64,000 nt of DNA from Theileria orientalis strain Shintoku (Eukaryota; Apicomplexa; Aconoidasida; Piroplasmida; Theileriidae), in contig NC_025260.1 of NCBI RefSeq assembly GCF_000740895.1, positions 2,522,001-2,586,000 on the forward strand. The letters are read 5' to 3'. Positions 10,670-21,282 of the stretch are shown piece by piece; the first letter of the stretch is position 1; each line of letters opens with the position of its first letter. Both the position numbers and the translations under genes were made by a program. The notes beneath the pieces are model-generated. The model was given only the letters and a program-made list of their open reading frames with translations, ran no database searches and was not told the DNA's origin.

Positions 10670-10982
10670 ACTTTAAAGTACTAAATTGCTAATCGCAATC
10701 AAAGTATACACAAACATACAGTTAGGTATGCATATGCGAATACACGAATGTATGTATACACACATACATAAGTATACAAATATATACAGATACACGGACA
10801 AATACACAGATACATATACACATACAGATATACTGATTCAAATACATATACAGATACATATACACACACATATGGATCCATAGGCATTAAGAATGCTGAT
10901 AAACCATGGTCACCTACATAGGTAGAGTGGTGATAAAAGTACATAATTAGAAAATAGCATTGAGAGTAAAACGATAAAAATA
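10670..10982. repeat. Intergenic AC/AT-rich simple-sequence tract
   Basis: This spacer lies between the Vps41-like and UFD1-like stop codons, which converge. From about 10710 to 10875 it is made of irregular ACATATACA/CAGATACA-type repeats. It holds no gene that can be supported; short frames crossing it are consequences of the repeat. Confidence 0.7.
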
Positions 10983-12194
10983 TTATAACAACTTAACGTT
11001 CAAATCTATGTCCTGGATGGATGCAAAGGGAACATTCCGCTGATTTGTAGTATCCAGCCTAACAACCTTAAAATTAAAAGTCACATCGCCAATAGTAATG
11101 GGAATCACGGAGTTCAAAGTGAGAGTGGAGTAGTACTTGAGACGCTCCTCAAGAACCTTCTTAATGTCGTTGGTCTCGTAAAACTCCCTCTCAAGACATT
11201 TTAACTCAACATTGGTGCAATCGTCGAGTTTGATTAGTTCGACCAAAACAACATCAAAGGGCCTAAACGAAAATAAGTAAATAGTGATTGTAAATAATAC
11301 ATAGCAGAGTGAACTATATGTATACGAGTATCAATATTGGAGTGAGGCGTACTTTAGCTTCAGATTGTTCATAATCCATTTGGGCACGTACACGTAGTTT
11401 TCATCAGTTCGAAACTCAATAGCGGAACAGGAAACGCACTCGTTCGAAACATCACCTAAAAATAAAATGATTAACGGTAAAAAAAACTTGGAGGAATGAA
11501 CTCCTGAGCAGTGTTAGGAAAAGAGTCGATATTAGGAGGGCCCCTTCGCTTGGTCTCCATCAGTGACTCAGACGAGTTAGTAACCAAGTTCCTAGACGAC
11601 TTCGAAAGGTCTGAAGAGAGTAGTAGCTCAGGCGGCTTAGACGAGTAGTAGGGCTCCGGAACGTGAACTTTGTGAATTAGGAGCTGAAAGGGCACGTTGT
11701 AGTTGCCGGATTTGCAGCACTCAAAGAAGGAAACGGGAAGGAGCACCTTGTCGTTGTCAGAAAAGTTGACCTCGGAGCCGTCATCGTTGTAGTGGACGTT
11801 GTTGCACCGCTTGAAGAGCTCACTCTGCTCCAAAACAATGAGAAGTTTAATTTCCTTCCTATCAAGCCGTTTATTGACATCATCAACGAACAGCTCCCTC
11901 TAAAAGGCAGTGAAAAGAAGTAAATATGAGATTTTGGGTAAGATAAACTATAGTTAGCTAGATGTGTAGGGTAACATTAGATGTAGAAGGTGGTACCTTG
12001 GCCCTTAAGTAGGACTGTTTGGAAACGCCGATGAGTTTATTGACAAATTTGAGTAAAAAATTGCAGCTCGGAGCTTGAAGTGAAGCAGAATAAACGAATC
12101 TGGCCTGGTCAAATTTGAGGCTGTGGACAATATGCGATTGAGTCGAAACTACACATACCATTATGTGTAAGAGCCTTCCATACAACATCCTCAT
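10983..12194 (-). CDS. UFD1-domain protein with signal-like N-terminus (candidate apicoplast/ERAD-like factor)
   Basis: UFD1 partners Npl4 and Cdc48 in extracting ubiquitylated proteins; apicomplexans often carry a second UFD1 for apicoplast import. Four exons join in phase: about 12194-11998, 11899-11492, 11457-11353 and 11262-10983. Recognisable parts are DKVLLPVSFF...VPFQLLI, VYVPKWIMNNLKLKPFDVV and the second subdomain VELIKLDD...YETNDIKKVLEERL...IPITIG. ATG at 12194 gives MRMLYGRLLHIMVCVV, a hydrophobic, signal-like start absent from cytosolic UFD1. A Ser/Pro-rich insert of about 50 residues interrupts the double-psi barrel. The intron at about 11458-11491 is only 34 nt. The UFD1 fold is well supported; plastid targeting is inference. 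Confidence 0.72.
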
Positions 12195-12578
12195 AAGATA
12201 AGAATATGGTACATATCTGAAGAACAAAAAACGGTCACCGGTGGCATAAAGCTATTCTGCATTGGAAGATGCTAAAATACAGTGAAAGTGTGATGGAAGA
12301 GTGAGGGAAGAAAATCCGGCATAATTGTAGTGATGAAAAGATTGGAACGTAGGAATAAGTAAAACAAGTATATGTTTATTTGAGATGTTTATATTGTTTT
12401 AGTCATAGGACATTGTAAATTTATAATAGCGTTGTAACTTAGTGCTTTGTAAATTAAAATCACAAGTAGTGAATAGGTTGATTGTGTAAATTGAAAAGGT
12501 GTGTTGTCCGCCAGGTTGTAAACATATCGAAGCTGACAAAAATTGAGTTAAATATAGAACATTAGTTGAAATTTCAAT
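12195..12578. promoter_or_regulatory. Divergent spacer between UFD1-like and SLC35B-like genes
   Basis: About 380 bp of AT-rich DNA separate two divergent start codons, so both promoters must lie here. A TTGTGTAAA element is at about 12482-12490, near the transporter gene. No further exon or repeat is visible. Confidence 0.35.
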
Positions 12579-13634
12579 ATGAAGGAGACGGACGGAGGAT
12601 CCAAATTGCAATCTTACAGTAAATGCCTAGTCATAGTAACGGGAATATACACCTGCTTCCTGTCATTCGGATATTTTTTAGAGAAGCTCCTGAAATATAA
12701 AGTAAACGACGCCGTGGAATTCAAATTCCCGATCTTCATCGTAGTTGTAACTTCAGCGTCGAACCTGGTGATGAGCGTGTTGCTGCTCCTTGCGCAGTAC
12801 GTTGGAGACCTACGAAAGAAGAAATCGCAGTCGGGACGCCAGTACCGCCCAGTGACGAGGCTGGAGGCCTCGAAGGTGAAAAGAGAGGGCCTGTTCGGCA
12901 ACCTGGAGAGGAAGCACCTGCTCAGGCTGTGCCTGTCGTCCTCATTCTCAATCATGGCCCAGATGACGGCGACCTACGCGCTCCCGTACGTGGGAATTCC
13001 GACGCAGGTGATCATCAAGAGCTCGAAGATGGTGCCGATCCTGATCGGAGGCTTCGTGCTCTTCCGCAAAAGGTACGCCTGGTACGACGTCACCTGCGTA
13101 GTCTCAATAACGCTCTCAATCATACTGTTCAACTTCGAAAGGTTCATTAACTACAAGGACAACAGGACCTCGGTGCTGGGAATATTCCTGTGCTTCCTGT
13201 CGCTGTTCTGCGACGGCTTTGTGGGCCCGATCCAGGACGACGTGCTCTCGAAGGTGTCGCTGCACCCGCACTTCCTCATGTTCATATCGACCATGGTGTC
13301 ACTGCCGATATCGCTGGCAGCATGCCTGACTTTGGAGGGGCTGCTGCCGTTCATGCTGGTGAAAAACAGGGAGATAATGAAGCTGGCGCTCTCGCTTGCG
13401 CTCTCGGGAACCCTGGGACAGATGTTCGTCTTCCTGTCAATAACGAGCTACGGAAGCCTCTACACGGGCATCATAACGACCCTGAGGAAGGCCTTCAGCA
13501 CGCTGCTGTCGGTGTACATTTTCAAGCACAGCCTGACGAGGGTGCAGTGGTTCGCGCTCCTGACGACCTTCTCCAGCATATTCATGCAGCAGTTCTTCAA
13601 AAACAAGGACAAAGCAGTTAAAAAGTCAAAGTAA
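12579..13634 (+). CDS. SLC35B-family nucleotide(-sugar) transporter, ER type
   Basis: This intronless gene encodes 351 residues with about ten hydrophobic segments, the size and topology of SLC35B transporters. The stretch from YALPYVGIPTQVIIKSSKMVPI resembles the conserved substrate-site helix of SLC35B1-3 proteins, and LGIFLCFLSLFCDGFVGPIQDD the next conserved block. The C-terminus ends KKSK, a dilysine ER-retrieval signal, which favours an SLC35B1/HUT1-like ER transporter (UDP-galactose or ATP/ADP exchange has been proposed for that group). The substrate cannot be decided from sequence. The coding DNA is distinctly GC-rich, with many C- or G-ending codons compared with its neighbours. A 33-bp tandem repeat follows the stop. 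Confidence 0.82.
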   Translation: MKETDGGSKLQSYSKCLVIVTGIYTCFLSFGYFLEKLLKYKVNDAVEFKFPIFIVVVTSASNLVMSVLLLLAQYVGDLRKKKSQSGRQYRPVTRLEASKVKREGLFGNLERKHLLRLCLSSSFSIMAQMTATYALPYVGIPTQVIIKSSKMVPILIGGFVLFRKRYAWYDVTCVVSITLSIILFNFERFINYKDNRTSVLGIFLCFLSLFCDGFVGPIQDDVLSKVSLHPHFLMFISTMVSLPISLAACLTLEGLLPFMLVKNREIMKLALSLALSGTLGQMFVFLSITSYGSLYTGIITTLRKAFSTLLSVYIFKHSLTRVQWFALLTTFSSIFMQQFFKNKDKAVKKSK

Positions 13635-13664
13635 TGTCCAAAACTCACAAAATATTCGCGCAAA

Positions 13665-13780
13665 TACCATACACATACAGCACACATCTTATATATATAC
13701 CATACACATACAGCACACATCTTATATATATACCATACACATACAGCACACATCTTATACACATACCGTACACATAAGAT
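13665..13780. repeat. 33-bp tandem repeat downstream of the transporter gene
   Basis: Three near-perfect 33-bp units begin at 13665, 13698 and 13731 with a degenerate fourth at 13764. They lie in the convergent spacer between the transporter and ubiquilin genes, probably in the transporter 3' UTR. Confidence 0.9.
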
Positions 13781-13966
13781 ACAACTAGACCAGGTTACAC
13801 GCTCAATACATAACACGGTTACAATACGTTGAGTATGATGAGTAACTAATTCATAAAAAGTAGATGTATAAAATAAAAAAGTTAGCGTAAATCACATACA
13901 TAGCACATTAACATATGGGAAGCAGGCTCAAAACAATTATGATAATTTCAAGGTTCTAAAAAGCAA

Positions 13967-15510
13967 TTAGGTGGCTGAAAACTTACGGTTTAGTAAACGT
14001 GCGATAGCTGCGGATATGTCACCATTGGTAGCCAACAAGGCCTGCACATTTGCAGCCTGGTCAATGAAGCCCATCTCCTGAAGAGACTGGAGCTGACTGC
14101 TGAAACGTTCCTCAGGAGGCCTGGTGTCAGCAGCGGGCGCGCCAAACCCAGAAGTTCCCAAGCCGCCGCCGAAGCCGGAGGCGAAGGCGGCGAAGGGGTT
14201 GGCGCCCGCAGCAAATCCAGCCCCGGCGGTAGCAGCGGCAGCAGGGTTAAAGGCCGGGTTTGCGGTGCCCGGCTGAGTGGTTGGGGCAGTTTGACCCGCT
14301 GGAAACCCAGGGGTAGTTCCTGGCTGAGGCGTAGCTCCGGGTTGAGCAGGGGCACCTGGCTGCATTGGAAATCCAGCGAAGGGGTTCTCGCCTACCAAGT
14401 TAGTTAGTTACATAAACTTTAAGTATATAAGAAAGGTAAGTAACTGGAGCCAAACTGAGCAAATATTGTGAAAAGGAGCAGAATACTAACCTTGATTAAG
14501 AGTAGCGTTCGGGAAGTTTAAGTTAGACTGCTGCATGGCCTGGTGCATTTGAAGGCCTGCCTGCAACATCCCAGGTCTCATCAACGTCCTCAAAAGCTCA
14601 GGGTTGTTCAACATTTGCGCGAACACCGGGTTTTGCTACATAAAAATAAATCAGCGAGTCCTTTAAGAAAAATAAATATGGGATATGTAGGTACCATCAT
14701 TGGCTGCAGGTATGGCGACGACTGTATCAGGGTCCTCAACAACTCAGGATTTGAGCTAATTTGCGACATCATCTCCTGAACAAACGGCGACTCTAGCAAC
14801 GCCACAGCGCTCTGTGGATTCAAGTCACCCATAGCATCTCCGGGATCTGAATTAATTAATTGTAAAAGTGTGACTATTAAACGACGAAAATCGATCGACT
14901 AAGGTTCAATTGACAGTGAATATATACTGACTAGGTGTGTTTTGCTATTTATAAGATACTTTGAAGCATTTGAGACATGTAGTCGGCACCAAACATGTTA
15001 TTTCCGTACCCAAAGGCGTTCTGGCCGGAGGCTCCTAAAATATAATTAGTAAATACTAGGTAAACAGCCATTGACTGGGAGTACTGAATAGTTAATAGAA
15101 TAGTAGTTACCGGTTGCCAGAGGATTCGTCTGTGCAGCTGGCTGGGGGGCCGTTTGAGCAGTTGTTGGCGCCGGCTGAGGCGTGGCTGAGGCTGGTTTAA
15201 ACCCGCTTCTAACCAAGTGTATTGTGTTGCCATCCTCAACGTTTAAACCACTCAGTGATTCGTCGTCCTTGATTATACGCCCTATCGGAATAAAAAATTA
15301 GTTAACATACACGGATGAAAAATAAATACGAGATGCAAAGGATGATATGGTGTGAGCGTCAGTACCTTTAAAAATCAGACGTTGTTTATCTGGAGTTGCA
15401 TCTGCCTTCTCAGCACATTTTTCCTTTAATTGGAGAACAGTCATTTCCGGTTCAACATCTAAAGTGAAGGTTTCTCCTCCACTGACTTTAATGGTTATAT
15501 TCAATCCCAT
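13967..15510 (-). CDS. Ubiquilin/Dsk2 (UBL-UBA proteasome shuttle)
   Basis: The product carries ubiquitylated clients to the proteasome. Exon 1 (15510 to about 15365) encodes the ubiquitin-like domain: [25 protein letters not shown] and the KQRLIFKG strand; the next exon completes it with the [11 protein letters not shown] strand. Later exons contain STI1-like motifs ([17 protein letters not shown] and [18 protein letters not shown]), then a Pro/Gln/Gly/Ala-rich linker. The last 45 residues form a UBA domain, with [13 protein letters not shown] and IAARLL-type helices. Six or so exons with introns of about 60-100 nt are visible. The glycine/alanine linker is GC-rich. The order UBL, STI1, linker, UBA is diagnostic; exact internal splice sites are less certain than the ends. 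Confidence 0.9.
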
Positions 15511-16094
15511 GGTCAGAACAAAGTGTATCTGATAAATGTCGGCAAGTAAGCAAAAATAACGAATTAAAGACTAACACAAAATAAAATTTACGAGATCAAC
15601 AACCAATTAATAAAATTGTAAGCTGATTAGGGTGCTGTAGATGATGATAAAACGTTAAAGTAACCAAAATATTGAAAATTATGAATAAAGTATCCACAAG
15701 TACCTAAACTTAATGTACAATGCAAAAAATGTACTAAAGGAACAAAATTACAATCCTTGAAGGTTCAAAACTGTTTAATTTAATTCAAAACGGATTAAAT
15801 AAAGGGAAACCCTTTTCGAACAAGCTGTTGCCAAATGATGGGGATGGTTTGCAAAAGCTTTTAGAAGCACAATTGAATCCAGTTTTTACCAGAATTCCGA
15901 CCCTATTTTCCACTTTAAAAGATCAGATTTATATATATTGACCATTTCTGGGTTTATAAGTCAACATTTAGTGAATATATTTATAAATACCGTTGACTTG
16001 AACTAAAAAAAATATTCAGTCACTATTTAGCACTAAGAAGCCATCCATATAAATAATATCGACGGTGTGCGGGTGGTTTACTTATTATAATACA
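15511..16094. other. AT-rich spacer upstream of the ubiquilin gene
   Basis: About 580 bp separate the ubiquilin start from the stop of the upstream TPR gene on the same strand. It should hold the ubiquilin promoter and the TPR gene 3' UTR. No coding exon, RNA gene or tandem repeat stands out. Confidence 0.4.
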
Positions 16095-17110
16095 TTAATT
16101 CCTAGTTTGAAACATCGATTTGTACAAGTTCCGTTGTTGAGATTCCTGGTCAACCTCCTAAACCAAATAACAAAACTGGACATACCAGCTGCTTAATCTT
16201 CGCCATTTGCGATTTTGCAAACTCGGAATTTACATCCAGCTTTAAAATATTTGCCAAATCCTAGGATTTTAATGGCGAGTGTTGCCGTACCTCCTTAGCC
16301 TCTTTAAATTTAGATAGAGCAGTGTAGCACATACACCTTCTGGTTAAAGCCTTTAAGTTTTCGGGATCTATCGATAGCACCTGGAAATGATAATTAGGTG
16401 CTCACACATTGGCCAATATGTATTGATAAAATAATCCATAATAATACTTCTGAGCAGTTTTGTACTGAATCCGAAAAGTTGCTCAATTTATAATTTACAA
16501 TTGCCATATTTAAGTAAGTTTTCAACTTAATGTCATCAAATTTTGATATCCACTCCTCATCCTCAGGAAATGTGTAATCCAGTTGAATTATCACCTATTA
16601 TTATCAATGATATATATGCATATTATTTTAAAAGAAAATATGATATTCTGAATTGAGATTAATATAAACAATAGTAAATTGGTAAATGGTGGATAAATAA
16701 ATTGAATATGGTTAAGAAGGAGTTTATTATATAGAAAGGGTACCTTGTTATAGAACATTAGAGCCTGTTTGTAGTCTCCATTGTTGAAAGATTCATTTCC
16801 TTCAGATTTAAACCTAGTAAGATTGTTTATTCAATAGATTTACCTGATACAACAATTGTACTTCTCATCAATGGATCTCTCATATAAAATTTTTTCCTAA
16901 GTTAAATTAATCATAAATACAGGGATGGAAAAAACGATTAAACCAATGTGTACGGTAAAATTGATAAAAACCTACTCCAGAATGATCGTGAGATGCTAAG
17001 TGGCCACAAGAGGAATCTCCAACGGACTGATTCTATAAAGTTCATAAAAACAGGTAAAATACTCGTAAAAGCAATTTATAAAAATCATAAGCGTCGACAG
17101 AAGTTTTCAT
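16095..17110 (-). CDS. Small TPR protein with a complete carboxylate clamp (Hsp70/Hsp90 co-chaperone-like)
   Basis: Eight short exons join in phase from MKTSVDAYDFYKLLLR (17110) to MFQTRN and stop at 16095, giving roughly 230 residues. Three TPR motifs are visible. The residues that grip the EEVD tail of Hsp70/Hsp90 are all present: Lys and Asn in FKSEGNESF, Asn in YLNMAIVNYKL, and Lys and Arg in KALTRRCMCY. No FKBP or cyclophilin domain precedes them, so the protein resembles an isolated TPR module of the AIP/FKBP/CYP40 type. Introns are small (about 25-100 nt). Its ATG is only 4 nt from the stop of the ApiAP2 gene on the same strand, so the two transcripts must be produced from almost no spacer. 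The first two exons are the least certain. Confidence 0.68.
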
Positions 17111-17114
17111 TAAA

Positions 17115-19061
17115 TTAAGTGTCTTTCCAATCTAGAGGGATCGGAATGTAAAGTCCCTGTTTATCCAAGCCTGATAAAAAGTTTACATCATAGTCGACTT
17201 TTGCATCATCGTGAAACTTATTTTCCAGCCTTTTAAGCCCTTCAAATTTACTGTCATCGGTGGTTCTGATCCTGCTCGCCTGTCGACTTTTCTTGTAAGG
17301 TCGGCCCCTTCTGCCTGCTCTGTTGCCCCTGGCCGGTTTTTTATCTTCAGATGCCAAGTGCCCATTCACGGAGGGACCGCTGTCTACCGAATTGTTAGTT
17401 TCATCTTCCCGATGGTCATTTTTCTCATCATCGGCCCCGTGCAGTCTTTTGTGTGCAAGATACTTTGCCAAATTATCGACGACCATCTGACCACACCCAA
17501 CGAACTTGTTGAACTCACTGATGCCCTTAACATCAAGTTTGAAGCCTCCCTTAGGCTCAGGTTTCCCATTTAAGTGGGTGGTATTGGAGCTGGACCTGGT
17601 TAATGTAGAGGCAACATCAGAATGATTCCCAATACTAAAACCATCTAATCCCGATTCCACGGCCTTGGAACTGTGTGACACTCCATTTGTGCCAGAATTT
17701 CCAGAGACGCAGCCGCAGCTGTTTCCGCAATTGCCGCACTTGATGACAACTGAGCCGCCGTTCTCATCAGCACCCATCGACGTCAGTCCTAGTGGGAGAG
17801 ATGACTGCACCCATTTACGCCTTATCTTGGACTGAGTTAACTTATCCATGTTGTCAATCATGTTTCTAAACTCAAGAGCTGCGTAATAAGCCTCCTTTAC
17901 GCCCCCAAAGAAGGCAGGCGTAAAGGTTTTCGAGTGCTTGACGCTATTGGCGTCGTAGTAGAGAGTCCTCCATCTGCAAATGCTAGGGATCCAGAAAATA
18001 TCTGAAAACACATTAGTTACTAATTTAGCTTCGTAAATAGTTTGTTAAAGTGTGTTGGTTGCTAATATATTTAGATAAAACTAACGTTTATGCCACGGTT
18101 TTAATGATTCCGCTATCTTCTTGGGGTCCTCTTCCTCGGGAAGTTTCAGTCGCCTGCCCCTAGATGAACGCAACAGTGGGTCATATGCCGGATTGTAATC
18201 CGAATAATCATCCTTATCCTTCCTGCCGTTTGTATTGGTTGCTTCTGTGGACATATTGTTTGAGCTGTGTAAAGCCTCAAACACCTCCTCAACACTACTT
18301 GGTAAATCAGATAAACTGGCATTGCTTTGGCCACTCTGACCTCGGCCGAAGTTGCCATTGGTAATATCTGTCACGAGACTTCCATTAATAGTGGAGCCAG
18401 TGGCCGAATCATCATTTCCAAGGACGCCATTTAAGATATCCTTGCTTAAAGCGCTGTTGAGATATCTGCTGAATCTGAGCTTGCTGACGATCTGAGGGTA
18501 GTCGAAAATTATGAAGGCTATGTTCGTGTAGAGGCAGCCAATAGCCTTTAGCCATGCGTTTTTCAAACCGTAGCTTGTTACACTGAAAGAGTCTTCTATT
18601 AGAGCTGTAGTGAACTTAGGGGGGACCTTAGACTTGAAACAGTTTAGTTGTCTGTCGTAAGATATGCCCTCAATCGGTGGCAGGCTCGTTATGTAGTAAT
18701 CTATGTTAATTTTGTCAACAAATTCCTCAATTCCATCATTAATTATCTGCTCTTGAAAGCCATTTGGGTTATTAGCTTCTTGAACATTCTTAAAAGACTG
18801 TTTTCTGTTTTCAATCTGACCCACATTGTCTCTGACGCTGGAAACGAAACCACAATCTGTGACGGGATTAGTAAGTTTTGCGGAGTCCCTAGTCGCTCCT
18901 TCAAGCATATTAGTGGTTTCCGATGTTATGAACCCTGTCTTCGTTTGATCCTGGTTATTATTGGAGCTTAAATTTGCCATGAGGGCCATTTTTCGTGATT
19001 TTTTATATTCATCCAAACGTTTCATTAAAGCAGTTTTACTACGAGTGTTTAACTCTATCAT
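17115..19061 (-). CDS. ApiAP2-family DNA-binding protein with two AP2-like domains
   Basis: Two exons (19061-18086 and 18001-17115) join in phase to give 620 residues. The first AP2-like domain is about residues 130-180 (EGISYDRQLNCFKSKV...SFSVTSYGLKNAWLKAIG). The second begins at the splice junction near residue 325 (IFWIPSICRWRTLYY...KTFTPAFFGGVKEAYYAALEFRN). Both show the AP2 pattern of three strands with a Trp/Phe-rich core followed by an amphipathic helix. Between and after them are Ser/Asn/Gly-rich linkers and a basic C-terminal stretch (GNRAGRRGRPYKKSRQ, AT-hook-like GRP core). ApiAP2 proteins are the main apicomplexan transcription factors; the target motif and stage cannot be predicted here. 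The stop codon is 4 nt from the next gene's ATG. Confidence 0.7.
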
Positions 19062-20775
19062 GATTCCTGTGCTTTAAGATTAACTGTTTTGAAATTATTT
19101 TCAATCGCTATTCATTTAATTGGTTATTATGATTAATTTGATGTGTCAACGGAGAAAATGAGAATGTGATTATTTCCATAAAATAACTTAAATTGGCTGA
19201 GAAGAACAACTTAAGTTTAAATGGATTTTATAATCAGATGTACAATACTTTAAAAATTACTACATTAGAGTCGAAAAAAACAAAAAAACATTATATTACA
19301 TCATGTTAATCATTCCAATGTATACTGCGTTTTCTAATTCCTATTTTACAATTTTTTTAAAAAAATAGCTAAAATATTATAATAATACAATAAGATGTTT
19401 ATCTTGTAAATTATTGTTAAAAATCATGCATATTCTATGTGCAAGGATGCATCGGTGTTATTTGAGTGCTGCACGGAGAAAATTTCATTGCTGTATAAAA
19501 ATATAAAATTTGTGCCGGATCTATGGGAAAGATCTTTATTTTAACAATATATTGAATAGTTTAAGTACACCTTTATAAAATGTTGATGAATTATGATTTT
19601 TTTGTCTGGACCTGATATTGCATCTAAAAATCAATTTCTCAAATTAGATTCTATTTTTTAACATGTTTATTTTATATGTTACTTAACGCCGTATGATATA
19701 AAAAGTTGGTATAAGACAAAATCAGACTTTATATTTTGTGATTCCTTTATTTATACACCATTAAATTAACCTTATTGGTCAAGTGTGTAAGCTGCTTGTT
19801 TATAATTTCTGTATATATGTCAATAATTAATAATATATTTTACGGTAAATCATCATTCTGCCTTTTAAACCTGTAAATATCTAATAGTGTATAAATAAAT
19901 GTCCTTTTTCATGTTTTTACTTACTGATTATGTGAGACTGTATTCTGCCATGTGGAGTCTTAAGCTGCACACTCAGTAAATTATGTTAATACATTTATAT
20001 AAGTTTTATTTGTTTAAATTTATGTTGAATCTACTGTTATTTGTTGTCTGACTCTAATTTTGTCTTTGTATTTCTGGATACTTTAATTTGTGTGTATGAC
20101 CAATTGTACTATACTACCTAATGAGATATACAACATACTGTAAGACATTACTAATGTATAAATATATAGGTGTATAACACAGGAACCAGATAAATACAAT
20201 ATACACACACTGTAACTAAACAATAAAATAAAGGCAACAATCCAATTATCTAAGTTACCAAGAACACAAGCGATAAGGACAATATATGACATATATCATT
20301 GATTTTCATAAAAGATTCAGAGTCGAAAGGTTAAGGGTACGGGGTTTCTATACCACACGTATAAAAGGAAAACCAAATAAATCAATACTTTATTCGTTAC
20401 TACCATTAACTACTAGTATTAAGCGTAGCTATGGGACTATCAAAGATAGTGCCAGTCTGCATGACCTTAGCTAGCCGGAATCACCCAGGGCAATTTAGAC
20501 AATATAAATTAGTAAGCTTCATTAAAATGCATTAACTACTCAATCGTGCACAACCCTTACTCATTAGCTAAAAACAAAGAAGTTAATTCCCTTAAATATA
20601 TAGGAACATGTAAAAGTAGATTATTAAAACAGTCCGTTAGCCAAAGTCAAATTCAATACTAAGTGCCAACACAGTTTCAACAGCTAGAAAATGAAGGGTG
20701 CAACTAGTAGCTAATGGCAGTAATCCACAGATACCTCGATGCCCGGTTCAAGGAGCCAGCAGACAAACAATATAA
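19062..20775. other. 1.7 kb AT-rich intergenic region with a more complex island near 20.3 kb
   Basis: No multi-exon gene can be assembled here on either strand. Most of it is AT-rich with T and A runs. The part from about 20290 to 20500 is less AT-rich and contains a 62-codon frame with no recognisable domain. It contains stem-forming segments such as ACTATCAAAGATAGT at about 20433. An unrecognised ncRNA or a small exon is possible. The remainder probably holds the ApiAP2 promoter and the phosphatase 3' UTR. Confidence 0.35.
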
Positions 20776-21282
20776 TTACATGGATGAACAACCCAAGCAT
20801 TTGGCCGTTCGTCGACGCTGCTTTTTGTACATCTTCAAGTACTCCAACTGTCTCCGGTTGATGGCACCCTTGCGTCGTTCTCTGACAAAGTAAATGGCGT
20901 CCAGAGGCTGCATTCCATACTCAACAAGCGCAATACAAGCGAGAACGGGCGCCCTCCCGAGACCTGCAACACAGTGTACTGCGATAGCAGTGTTCGTCTC
21001 AAGAGACTTTTGAACCAGAAGCAGCCAATCCGTGACAACTTCCGGAGGCGGAGGGTCACCGTCGTTGAAGAACAAATCGCGTACAGAAATGTCATTCTCA
21101 AGAACCAAATTGTGATTATAGTTAGACTCACAAGTTCTAACGAGAACAGCCACTCCGAACTCCTTCATCTCGTTTACGTATAAGTGCAAGTTCGCGTTAG
21201 TCGGAGCGTCAAGAATGAGAATTCGAAGACGCTGGTAGACTATCGGAGTGGGCTTGTTTAAAACATAGCTGTGCTCGACCAT
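20776..21282 (-). CDS. PRL-type (PTP4A) protein tyrosine phosphatase, probably prenylated
   Basis: A single exon encodes 168 residues, the usual PRL length. The phosphatase loop is HCVAGLGRAP, with catalytic Cys near residue 103 and Arg near 109; the Ala after the Arg, where most PTPs have Ser or Thr, is characteristic of PRLs. The general-acid loop appears as FNDGDPPPPEVV. The C-terminus ends with a basic patch (KKQRRRTAK) and CSSM, a CaaX box predicted to be farnesylated, so membrane association is expected. PRL phosphatases exist in Plasmodium and Toxoplasma; substrates are unknown. The start MVEHSYVLNKPTPI aligns with the family N-terminus. Confidence 0.92.
   Translation of the reverse strand: MVEHSYVLNKPTPIVYQRLRILILDAPTNANLHLYVNEMKEFGVAVLVRTCESNYNHNLVLENDISVRDLFFNDGDPPPPEVVTDWLLLVQKSLETNTAIAVHCVAGLGRAPVLACIALVEYGMQPLDAIYFVRERRKGAINRRQLEYLKMYKKQRRRTAKCLGCSSM

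Noticed and set aside
12929..13621. Overlapping plus-strand frames within the transporter gene
   Set aside because: They arise from the GC-rich third positions of the real frame and have no membrane segments or domains.
20286..20474. 62-codon protein gene
   Set aside because: No recognisable motif or splice partners; retained only as an unexplained island.
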